The position numbers were made by a program, and so were the translations under genes. A stretch of DNA of 64,000 bases, taken from assembly GCF_001536285.1 (NCBI RefSeq), contig NZ_FAOZ01000013.1:124001-188000 (forward strand), read 5' to 3'. Of this stretch, positions 1 through 7,576 are shown one piece after another (the stretch's first letter is position 1; each line of letters starts with the position of its first letter). This DNA comes from Parafrankia irregularis (lineage in GTDB: Bacteria; Actinomycetota; Actinomycetes; Frankiales; Frankiaceae). The notes under the pieces were generated by a model, which worked only from the letters and a program-made list of their open reading frames with translations, did not search any database and was not told the DNA's origin.

Positions 1-1016
1 TCACCGATCCTTCGTTCGACACCGGCACCGCCAGCGGCGTCCGGTTCGCCACAGACATCTCCTGCGGCGCGGACCGCCTCAACGCCTTCGACATCGCGCT
101 TCCCGCCTCCGCGCGGACGCCCGCGACCGCGTCGGCGTCCACGTCGACCCCTGCCCCTGCATCTGCCGCCGCATCTGCCGCTGCCGCTGCGTCCGCTGTG
201 CCGCTCGTCATCCATCTGCACGGCGGCGGGTTCATCAACGGGGACAAGTCCACCTTCTGGACGAACGGGTTCGACGACCCCGCGGCCACCGGTTCGGCCC
301 CGGCGCAGCTCCTGTCCGCCGGGACGGCGGTCGCCAGCATGAACTACCGGCTCCTCGGAGCCGAGGACGACAAGGGTGTCATCAAACCGATGACCGACGT
401 GGCGCGCTGCCTGCAGTACATCCGCTACCACGCGGACTCGTTCGGCATCGACCCGAACCGGATCGCCCTCCTCGGCAACTCGGCGGGTGCTGGCACCGCG
501 CTGTGGCTCGGCTTCCACGACGACCTCGCGGACCAGGACTCCACCGACCCCGTCGCCCGGATGTCGACCCGGCCACAGGCCGTCGCGGTGAACCAGACCC
601 AGGCCACCTACGACATCGTGCGGTGGGGTGACGACGTCTTCGCCGACTACGCCGACCAGCTCAAACCAGGTCTCATGAAGCTCATCGAAGCCGTCCCCGA
701 GGGCCGGCGCATGCTCGCCTTCTACGGGATCAAGCAGTTCGGCGACGTCACCCGGCCGGACATCGTCACCTACCGGCACAACGTCGACATGCTCGGCTTG
801 ATGGACGCCTCGGACGTCCCCTTCTGGGCGGCGAACACCAGCACACCGGAGGCGCTGCCGCTGGGTGCCGACGTCATGTTCCACCACCCCTGGCACGCCC
901 GTGCGCTCTCCGAACGCGCCGAGCAGGTCGGCCTCGACGCGACCGCCACCTGGGGAGAGGGCAGGATCCCGCCGATCTCCGCGGTCGACTACGTGCTCCG
1001 CGCGCTGAACCGCTGA
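1..1016 (+). CDS. Alpha/beta hydrolase (carboxylesterase/lipase type), 5' end outside window
   Basis: The reading frame is already open at base 3 and ends with TGA at 1014-1016, so the N-terminus lies left of the window. It shows the HGGGF oxyanion-hole motif (just after 198) and the nucleophile elbow GNSAG (about 472-486), typical of hormone-sensitive-lipase-like or carboxylesterase family members that hydrolyse short esters. Between the first strand and HGGGF there is a low-complexity Ala/Ser/Thr/Pro stretch (about 105-197), unusual for this fold and probably a flexible insert. The catalytic His is probably the one near 890, in the segment MFHHPWH. The substrate cannot be read from sequence. 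The GTG at 198 is not the natural start, because it would remove part of the fold. Confidence 0.85.
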   Translation, partial: TDPSFDTGTASGVRFATDISCGADRLNAFDIALPASARTPATASASTSTPAPASAAASAAAAASAVPLVIHLHGGGFINGDKSTFWTNGFDDPAATGSAPAQLLSAGTAVASMNYRLLGAEDDKGVIKPMTDVARCLQYIRYHADSFGIDPNRIALLGNSAGAGTALWLGFHDDLADQDSTDPVARMSTRPQAVAVNQTQATYDIVRWGDDVFADYADQLKPGLMKLIEAVPEGRRMLAFYGIKQFGDVTRPDIVTYRHNVDMLGLMDASDVPFWAANTSTPEALPLGADVMFHHPWHARALSERAEQVGLDATATWGEGRIPPISAVDYVLRALNR

Positions 1017-1160
1017 ACCGTGAACCGCTGAGCCAGCCGAGCGACCGAGCCGACTGTCAGCCCATTGCCGCTCCGACGTTCCGACGCCGGGCAGCGGGGC
1101 AGGAAGAAATGGGGGTTTGCGCGGCGCAGGGGCGGTCACCTGGCGGAAGGGAGGGGCGAG

Positions 1161-2522
1161 ATGCTCTTCCAGAATCGCGAACATGCGGGGCAGGAGCTCG
1201 GCCGACGACTGGCGTATCTCGGCGGCCAGCAGGTGGTGGTCGTCGGTCTCCCCCGAGGGGGTGTGGTCGTCGCCTACGAGGTCGCCCGGGCGCTGGGTGC
1301 ACCGCTGGACGTCATCGTCGTCCGGAAGCTCGGCGTTCCGGTGCAGCCGGAGCTGGCTATGGGTGCAATCGCCGAGGGCGGTGTGCTGGTGGTCAACGAC
1401 GAGACCCGGCTGCTGGCCAGCATCACCCCGGGAGATCTCCACGCGGTGGAAGCACGTGAACGGGTGGAACTCGACCGCCGGATCCGGCGCTTCCGCGGAT
1501 CGCAGCCCCGGGTTCCACTGGCCGGCCGCACCGTGGTCGTGGTTGACGACGGGATCGCGACCGGCGCGACCGCTGCCGCCGCCTGCCAGGCGGTCCGGGC
1601 CGCCGGCGCCGCCCGCGTTGTCCTCGCCGCACCCGTCGGCCCGCCGGAACGGATCGCATGGCTGCACCAGTTCGCCGAGGAGGTGGTCTGCCTGGCCACC
1701 CCGGACGAGTTCTTCGCCATCGGCGCCTTCTACGTCGACTTCACCCAGACCGCGGATGAGGAGGTCACCGACCTGCTGCATCGGGCCGCCCTCATCGCCG
1801 CCCCGGCGGCCGGTCACACCGTGCATGCCAACGGGACCGCAGGCACCGCGAGGACCGGTGGCGCATCGCCGGCGCATGCCGTCGAGGTCCGAATTCCAAC
1901 AGACACGACAAAGCTGAGTGGAGATCTCACTGTTCCCGACCATCCGCACGGTCTGGTCGTGTTCGCCCACGGGAGCGGCAGCAGCCGCCAAAGCCCACGC
2001 AACCGGTACGTCTCCGACGTCCTGGTCGACGCCGGCCTGGCCACTCTGCTGTTTGACCTGCTCACGCCCGAGGAGGAACTCGACCGGGAGAACGTGTTCG
2101 ACATCGACACCCTCGCCCGCCGCCTGATCCGCGTCACCCGCTGGCTGCGCGAGGAGCCCGATATCGCCTACCTTCCCGTCGGATACTTCGGCGCGAGTAC
2201 CGGCGCCGCAGCGGCTCTGTGGGCGGCAGCCGAGTTCGGCCCGCCAGTCACCGCTGTCGTCTCCCGCGGCGGGCGACCAGACCTTGCTGCATCCCGGCTG
2301 GCTCGGGTGTCCGCCCCCACACTGCTGATCGTGGGTGAGCGCGACGAGCTCGTGCTCGACCTCAACCGGGAAGCGCAGAATCAGCTGCGGTGTGAGAGCC
2401 GCCTCGCGGTGGTACCTGCTGCCACCCACCTGTTCACGCAGCCGGGCGCCCTGGAGGCGGTGGCGGTGCTGGCCCGTGACTGGTTCGTCCACCATCTGGC
2501 CCTGGTCGGGCATTCCAGCTAG
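1161..2522 (+). CDS. Phosphoribosyltransferase-dienelactone-hydrolase-like fusion protein
   Basis: A 453-residue two-domain protein. Residues 1-215 are a type I phosphoribosyltransferase with the PRPP-binding signature VVVVDDGIATGAT near residue 125. Residues 250-450 are an alpha/beta hydrolase with nucleophile elbow GASTGA (about 344), an acid in GERDEL and a His in THLF. The same domain order is known in actinobacteria, for example Mycobacterium tuberculosis Rv0571c, a member of the dormancy regulon; the reaction is not established there. The start ATG at 1161 follows the strong ribosome site GGAAGGGAGGGG. The frame is open further upstream to 1065, but that part lacks a ribosome site and reads as low-complexity Arg/Gly. 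Confidence 0.85.
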   Translation: MLFQNREHAGQELGRRLAYLGGQQVVVVGLPRGGVVVAYEVARALGAPLDVIVVRKLGVPVQPELAMGAIAEGGVLVVNDETRLLASITPGDLHAVEARERVELDRRIRRFRGSQPRVPLAGRTVVVVDDGIATGATAAAACQAVRAAGAARVVLAAPVGPPERIAWLHQFAEEVVCLATPDEFFAIGAFYVDFTQTADEEVTDLLHRAALIAAPAAGHTVHANGTAGTARTGGASPAHAVEVRIPTDTTKLSGDLTVPDHPHGLVVFAHGSGSSRQSPRNRYVSDVLVDAGLATLLFDLLTPEEELDRENVFDIDTLARRLIRVTRWLREEPDIAYLPVGYFGASTGAAAALWAAAEFGPPVTAVVSRGGRPDLAASRLARVSAPTLLIVGERDELVLDLNREAQNQLRCESRLAVVPAATHLFTQPGALEAVAVLARDWFVHHLALVGHSS

Positions 2523-2575
2523 CGGACCTGCCGAAACGAGTAGGCGGACCGGCACCACCCGCACGCGCAGGCCAC

Positions 2576-3919
2576 TCACCACGGTTGATCGTTTTCGGTG
2601 GTGGTGCCGTGGTCGATGGTGGTGCTCTCCCCGTCGAGATACGAATGCGGCCGGACCTCGTACCGGCGACCGGTCGGACTCGTCCACCGGAACACCCCCG
2701 GCCGGGGCTGGACCACCCGCCACCGACCGTGATGACGCACCCGATGATGCCGCCGGCACAACGGCCCCAAATTCGCCACCAGCGTCTCCCCACCCCCGGC
2801 GTACGGCTTTGTGTGGTCCAGATCGCAACGCCACGCCCGGCGGGTGCAATGCGGGAAAACACAGCACGGGTTCCGGACCTGCACATGGCGTCTCTGCGCC
2901 GGGCTGGGATACCGCCGCTCTCCCAACTCCACCAGAGAACCCCGCTCGTCGGTGAGCATTCGCCGCCAAGTCGACGTCGGCCGCGACGCGATCTCCCGCG
3001 CCACCGTCGCAGGAATCGGCCCGTACCCCACCAGCTCACCGGGCTCGGCGTCCACACCGAGCAACGTCCCGACCGGGACGATCACCTGTACATCCGCACC
3101 TGCCGCACCCGCCGGGCCGGGCTGCCCGTACCGGCCCAGGATCAGATCCATCAACGTGTCCGCACGCACCTCATCCCGACTCCGGCTGTCCTCTTCGCTC
3201 CTGTCCGCGATCGTCGCGTCGGTGATCTGCTCGATCCGCTTCTGGCAGGCCAACGCCCCGTCCGCGGGCAGCAACGCCCCCAACACCGCCATCCCGTCGT
3301 CCTCCGGCTCCACCCACACCCGCCGCTCCCGACACCGCTCGTCGGATCGCCGGGCCGCACCGTCGGGATCGATTTTGATCACCCCGCGGCGGCACGCCGC
3401 CGTGAACGCACGCCGATGCACCCGCGGCCCCTTCCCCAGCACCAGGTCCGCGACCCGGCCCGCCAACCCCGCCTCCAACGGCGAGGTCGCACGCTCCAAC
3501 GACGTCAACCGAGGCAGATCAAGCACGCCGTCGGCCAACGCGTCCAACCCGGCCGGGAGACGACGAACCACCTGATCAGCGAAATGCAGATGCCACTCCG
3601 CGGACCCGGTCGAGATCCGCATCACCCCCGCCACCTCACCCGCCACCACCGCATCGAACAGATCCAGCTCGTCATAGCCCTCCGGCGGCCGGGCAGCGGC
3701 AAGCTCCGCCTGCACCCGGATCGCCGCCGCCTGCGCCGCCGCGACCCCCGCCACCGCCACCGCCACCCGAAGCCTGTCCAGCCGTTCGCTCAACCATCCC
3801 TCGAACACCCGATGCGCGACCGGAACCCCCTCCCCCTCACCACCGTGCGGAACCGCCCCGGCGGACGAGCCGGTCGGGCCAGTCACGTTGATGACGGTCG
3901 AGGGCGTGCGGGGAGCCAT
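2576..3919 (-). CDS. DUF222 / HNH endonuclease domain protein (13E12-repeat family)
   Basis: A 447-residue protein with an N-terminal DUF222 region and a C-terminal HNH nuclease domain. The zinc/HNH signature is visible at about residues 356-400: CVFPHC, then CDLDHTKPYAGGG, then NLGPLCRRHHRVRHH. Proteins of this group are the abundant 13E12-type family of actinobacteria; their in vivo role is uncertain, but some M. tuberculosis members belong to the LexA regulon. The start chosen is the second ATG (3919), 8 nt after GGAGGT; an ATG nine codons upstream lacks a ribosome site. An exact SOS box lies 37-52 bp upstream. The acidic/Pro-rich last 30 residues look disordered. Confidence 0.88.
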   Translation of the reverse strand: MAPRTPSTVINVTGPTGSSAGAVPHGGEGEGVPVAHRVFEGWLSERLDRLRVAVAVAGVAAAQAAAIRVQAELAAARPPEGYDELDLFDAVVAGEVAGVMRISTGSAEWHLHFADQVVRRLPAGLDALADGVLDLPRLTSLERATSPLEAGLAGRVADLVLGKGPRVHRRAFTAACRRGVIKIDPDGAARRSDERCRERRVWVEPEDDGMAVLGALLPADGALACQKRIEQITDATIADRSEEDSRSRDEVRADTLMDLILGRYGQPGPAGAAGADVQVIVPVGTLLGVDAEPGELVGYGPIPATVAREIASRPTSTWRRMLTDERGSLVELGERRYPSPAQRRHVQVRNPCCVFPHCTRRAWRCDLDHTKPYAGGGETLVANLGPLCRRHHRVRHHGRWRVVQPRPGVFRWTSPTGRRYEVRPHSYLDGESTTIDHGTTTENDQPW

Positions 3920-3955
3920 GGCACCACACCTCCGGTCCGGAAACACACCACACGA

Positions 3956-3971
3956 TCGAACGGACGTTCGA
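3956..3971. promoter_or_regulatory. LexA/SOS box upstream of DUF222-HNH gene
   Basis: The sequence is TCGAAC-GGAC-GTTCGA, an exact match to the mycobacterial SOS-box consensus TCGAAC-N4-GTTCGA, embedded in a 9+2+9 perfect inverted repeat (3954-3973). It lies just upstream of the HNH gene start at 3919, as expected for LexA repression and DNA-damage induction. Confidence 0.8.
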
Positions 3972-3973
3972 TC

Positions 3974-4644
3974 ACACTGGCGATGCTAAACCGGAAAACG
4001 ACCACGAAGACCGGGCCGAACAACGGAGGACACAACGAGTTCACCCACCACCCAGACCGCCTTGACAGACAGGCACACAGGCAGGCAACCTCACATCAAG
4101 CACGGATCCCTCACCCGAACTTCGGCGGGTAAGCCATGGAATCCGAGGCCCTCCAGCGACATCGGAACAGGAACACCACTAAATAGGTTGATCTTTCAGA
4201 AATAGATTCCATAGTCGTCTATCTCCAGTGCGCCGATTCGCTCTTCGGACCGACCTTTAGATAGACCTCGACGAAGAGCCGGACACCCCCTACCCTCCCG
4301 GAGAGAACTTCCTGCGGGCTGCACATCCGTCCAGCCGGTGAACTCGCATGGAATCTCGCCGTATTCCACCAAAGGAATAAACTTGATAGACCCCAAGATA
4401 TTTCAGCATCTGAAGGACTAACGTCAGGCGTCGAGAATCCGACCGCCCCAGCAGCCAACTTCCACTGGAGGGAGCCGGAAGAACTCCGGTCCACGCGAGC
4501 TGGGCCCCGACTCGTCAAGAACGGACTTTGGAGCGATGACGGTTCCGGCGCGGGTGGTGCACTCGCCTGCGGGCCACGTCGGTACCCGGCGTTTCGCCCG
4601 ACCTTTCGGCCACGGCGTCGCCGTTCATGCGGCGATGCCGGCAC
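3974..4644. other. Intergenic region with no intact gene
   Basis: About 670 bp between the HNH gene and the LysR gene. It has noticeably lower GC than the surroundings and no open frame with both a start signal and a family resemblance. The only protein-like stretch is the minus-strand remnant listed at 4196-4396. Confidence 0.5.
4196..4396 (-). pseudogene. Possible decayed gene fragment, family unknown
   Basis: On the minus strand a 66-codon frame opening with TTG reads MGSIKFIPLVEYGEIPCEF and then GWTDVQP, which looks like folded protein. From about 4290 the codon bias (high GC at third positions) moves to a neighbouring frame reading GGVRLFVEVYLKVGPKSE before a stop at 4219. This is what a frameshifted remnant would look like. 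No ribosome site is visible and an in-frame stop lies just upstream. I do not recognise the family. It could also be chance; confidence is low. Confidence 0.2.
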
Positions 4645-5739
4645 TCACCCGGGAGCGGATGCAGAGGCCGAGGTCACCGAAGCGGAGGCGATTCCGGCGG
4701 ATGCCGGGGCAAAAGGTGGGCCGGATGTGGACGTGGCAGTGACAGTGGCGGCGACGTCTATCGCGGCACGCACCATGGCTGCGACAGCCGGCGAGCGGGA
4801 GTTTCGCGGCCAGGCCACGGCGAGGGTGGAAGGAGCAAGATCGCGGACAGGCCGGTAGGCGATGTCCGGCCTGGGGTGGCGCCGGACCAGCGAGGCAGGG
4901 GGAAACCAGACGATCCTTCCCAGCTCGACCAGGCTGAAAATCTGCGCGAGGTCCCGGGGCCGATCGGCAGCCGGAAGCACCGTCGGAGCCACCGCGGAAG
5001 CAACGGGCGATGCCGGGGACGGAGGGCCAGCCGGCGCAAGCCGGTACCCGCCGACCCCGCTACCCGTCCTCGGGCCGCCCACAGCAGGGACTCCCGGAGG
5101 GACACGGCCGGGATGGTCGGCCAGTCTCGAGTCGGGCTGGTCGGCCGGAGCTCCGTCCGGGAGGAGCCGGCCGGCGAGGTCGGCCAGGTACAGGTCGGGG
5201 CGGGCGGCGAGCGGGTCGGTCGCCGCCAGCGCCACCAGGCGGGGTTCGGTCAGCAGCGGCTCGAACTCCAGGTCACGGTCGTCGAAGGGGGCTGGAAGCA
5301 GCGCGACGTCGGCCCGGCCCTCCCGCAGCGTCGGGGCCTGCTCATCCCGACCGCCGAGGATCAGATCGACCGGGATGGCCGCGTCCGCACGCTCGTAGGC
5401 AGCGATGATCCGCGGTAGCAGGCCGGCGTCGTAGTCGGCTTTGAGTGCCAGACGCAGCCGCGGTTCGGGCAGGCCGGCGTGGCGGGCCCGGGCCGCGGCG
5501 GCACCGACCGCGTCGAGGGCGATCCGGGCGTCCCGGAGCAGGCCCTCGCCGGCCGGGGTGAGCACGACGGAGCGGGTGGTGCGTTCGAGCAGCCGCACCC
5601 CCAACTGACGTTCCAGGTCGCGGATCGCCCTGGAGAGCGGGGGCTGAGCGATTCCGAGCCGGTCGGCGGCCCGCCGGAAGTGCAGTTCCTCGGCGACGGC
5701 AACGAAATATCGAAGCTGACGCACCTCCAGGTCACTCAT
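4645..5739 (-). CDS. LysR-family transcriptional regulator
   Basis: A 364-residue protein. The N-terminal winged helix-turn-helix (residues 5-65: LRYFVAVAEELHFRRAADRLG, split here as LRYFVAVAEE and LHFRRAADRLG, then PPLSRAIRDLERQLG) is a textbook LysR domain, followed by an effector-binding domain. It is longer than the usual 300 residues: residues about 205-260 are a Pro/Ala/Gly-rich insert and the C-terminus ends in an Ala/Ser/Thr tail, both low complexity. It is divergent from the NmrA-like gene at 5852 with 112 bp between them, the standard LysR regulator/target layout, so control of that gene plus autoregulation is likely but inferred. Confidence 0.88.
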   Translation of the reverse strand: MSDLEVRQLRYFVAVAEELHFRRAADRLGIAQPPLSRAIRDLERQLGVRLLERTTRSVVLTPAGEGLLRDARIALDAVGAAAARARHAGLPEPRLRLALKADYDAGLLPRIIAAYERADAAIPVDLILGGRDEQAPTLREGRADVALLPAPFDDRDLEFEPLLTEPRLVALAATDPLAARPDLYLADLAGRLLPDGAPADQPDSRLADHPGRVPPGVPAVGGPRTGSGVGGYRLAPAGPPSPASPVASAVAPTVLPAADRPRDLAQIFSLVELGRIVWFPPASLVRRHPRPDIAYRPVRDLAPSTLAVAWPRNSRSPAVAAMVRAAIDVAATVTATSTSGPPFAPASAGIASASVTSASASAPG

Positions 5740-5851
5740 ATCGGGAGGGTATCAATGGAGACCGAGATGATCCTTCCGGTTCCTCTCCCCCCGACATTGA
5801 CTGAGCCTGCGCGGGGCACCGCGCTTCGCACACGACAACCGGGAGCCTTCG

Positions 5852-6742
5852 TTGATCGTTGTCACCACCCCCACGGGCAACATCGGCCGGCAGGTGCTCG
5901 CGAACCTGCTGCGCGACGGGGAGTCCGTCCGAGTGATCGTCCGTGATCCCACTCGGCTCCCGGGCCAGGTCCGCGACCGCGTGGAGGTCGTCCGCGGCTC
6001 ACACGGTGACGCCGGCGTCGTGAACGAGGCGTTCGACGGTGCCGCGGCCGTCTTCTGGCTGGTGCCGCCCGACCCCAAAGCGGAAGATCTCAAAGCCACC
6101 TATCTGGAGTTCACCCAGCCGGCGTGCGACGCGTTCGTCCGCCATCAGGTGCAGCGGGTCGTCGGCGTCTCGGCCCTCGGTCGCGGAACCGCACCGGCGC
6201 TCGCCGGTAACGCGGGCCTGGTGTCGCTCTCGCTGGCGATGGACGATCTGATCGCCGCCACCGGCGTGAGCTATCGGTCGCTGGCACTGCCGTCGTTCAT
6301 GGAGAACATGCTGCGCCAGGCCGCCGCGATCCGTGCCCAGGGGATGTTCTTCCTCCCCCTGGACGCGGATCGACGCCTTCCCAGCTGCGCCACCCGCGAC
6401 ATCGCCGCCGTGGCAAGCCGGCTGCTCGCGGATGTGTCGTGGAGCGGGCTGGGAAGCGTCCCGGTTCTCGGCCCCGAGGACCTGTCCGGCGACGACATGG
6501 CGCGCATCATGTCGGACGTGTTCGACCGTCCGATCCGCTTCCAGCAGGTCACGGAGGAGCAGTTCCGGGCGACGCTCGCCGGGCAGGGCCAGTCCGCGGC
6601 CATGATCGAGGCGATGGTCGACATGATGCGGGCGAAGAACAGCGGCCTTGACAACGCCGAGCCGCGCACACCGCTCTCCACCGCACCGACCACCTTCCGG
6701 CAATGGTGCGAGGAGGTGCTGCGTCCGGCCGTTCTGGGCTGA
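5852..6742 (+). CDS. NmrA-like / atypical SDR NAD(P)-binding protein
   Basis: A 296-residue protein whose N-terminus is a Rossmann motif TPTGNIGRQV, followed by VRVIVRDPTRL, characteristic of the NmrA/HSCARG branch of atypical short-chain dehydrogenases. These proteins sense NAD(P)(H) or reduce small quinone-like substrates; no YxxxK catalytic pair is evident, fitting the atypical group. The start is TTG at 5852, 6 nt after GGGAG; ATG alternatives downstream would delete the nucleotide-binding loop. It is transcribed away from the LysR gene, which probably controls it. Confidence 0.82.
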   Translation: MIVVTTPTGNIGRQVLANLLRDGESVRVIVRDPTRLPGQVRDRVEVVRGSHGDAGVVNEAFDGAAAVFWLVPPDPKAEDLKATYLEFTQPACDAFVRHQVQRVVGVSALGRGTAPALAGNAGLVSLSLAMDDLIAATGVSYRSLALPSFMENMLRQAAAIRAQGMFFLPLDADRRLPSCATRDIAAVASRLLADVSWSGLGSVPVLGPEDLSGDDMARIMSDVFDRPIRFQQVTEEQFRATLAGQGQSAAMIEAMVDMMRAKNSGLDNAEPRTPLSTAPTTFRQWCEEVLRPAVLG

Positions 6743-6769
6743 GAACCAGTCCTTCGCCAGGCAGCTTCG

Positions 6770-7336
6770 TCAGGCAGCGCGGCCGGGTAGCGCAGCGAGC
6801 TGCCCGGCACGCACCCGCTCCAGCATCGTCGCGACCGTTCGGATGATCTCGGGGAGCGTGTCGCGCATCCCGGCCGCGGCCGACTGGTAGCTGTCCAGGT
6901 CCACGACGCCGGCACCGGCGAGCAGGCACACCGGATCCGCGAGCCTGGATTCCAGCCAGATGACGGGATCGTCCGGAAGCCGCCGCCGCGACTCCGGAAG
7001 ATCCACCCGGAACACCGCATCATCGCCGGCGGCCCGACGTGAGGCAGGAACCGATCCGAACCGCGAGATCCGCGACTGACGTTCGATGAGCCGAAGCTCC
7101 ACCCGCACACCCCGCTGGGGCTCCAGCTCCAGCTCCGGCGGCGACTCAGGCGGCGACTCCAGCTGAGGCTGAAGTCCCAGCCCCAGCTCCCGTTCCGGCG
7201 GCGAATGCGGCGGCAGCCCGGGTTTCGGCCACGGACCAGATCCCGGGCCTTCCTGGTTGCGAGCAGCCTCGGATTCGGTGAAGCAGAGATCTTCGACGAT
7301 GACGGCAAGCCCGTCGAAGCAGAACATTGTCAGCAT
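6770..7336 (-). CDS. Hypothetical protein
   Basis: A 188-residue protein I do not recognise. The N-terminus MLTMFCFDGLAVIVEDLCF and the C-terminal half (about residues 100-188) look folded, with a hydrophobic core. The middle (residues 35-80) is a Pro/Glu/Leu-rich low-complexity stretch encoded by imperfect GGCTCC-type repeats. The start at 7336 is preceded by AAGGGCGGGGGA; the frame is open further upstream but there reads as Arg-rich low complexity. It is convergent with the NmrA-like gene (27 bp between stops). No function is proposed. Confidence 0.5.
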   Translation of the reverse strand: MLTMFCFDGLAVIVEDLCFTESEAARNQEGPGSGPWPKPGLPPHSPPERELGLGLQPQLESPPESPPELELEPQRGVRVELRLIERQSRISRFGSVPASRRAAGDDAVFRVDLPESRRRLPDDPVIWLESRLADPVCLLAGAGVVDLDSYQSAAAGMRDTLPEIIRTVATMLERVRAGQLAALPGRAA

Positions 7337-7576
7337 GTCCCCCGCCCTTCGATCGGCGTCGAGCCGGCACCTTGCGGCGTCCGACCCGTCGGCCCGATGC
7401 TGGCACGCTACGCGCAGGCCCGTCCGCCGCACACGGCACCCTTCACCGACCCGAAACGACCTGGTTGCAAAGACCGGCGGCACGACCTTCGCCCGAGGAG
7501 CGGTCCGCCGCTCCCCGCAACACCACGGTCACAACACGCCGCCCCCGGCAGACGGCACCGCGGCGAAACGCCGGAA

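Noticed and set aside
4536-5418. Plus-strand frames across the LysR gene
   Set aside because: They are Arg/Gly-rich antisense shadows of the clear LysR coding sequence.
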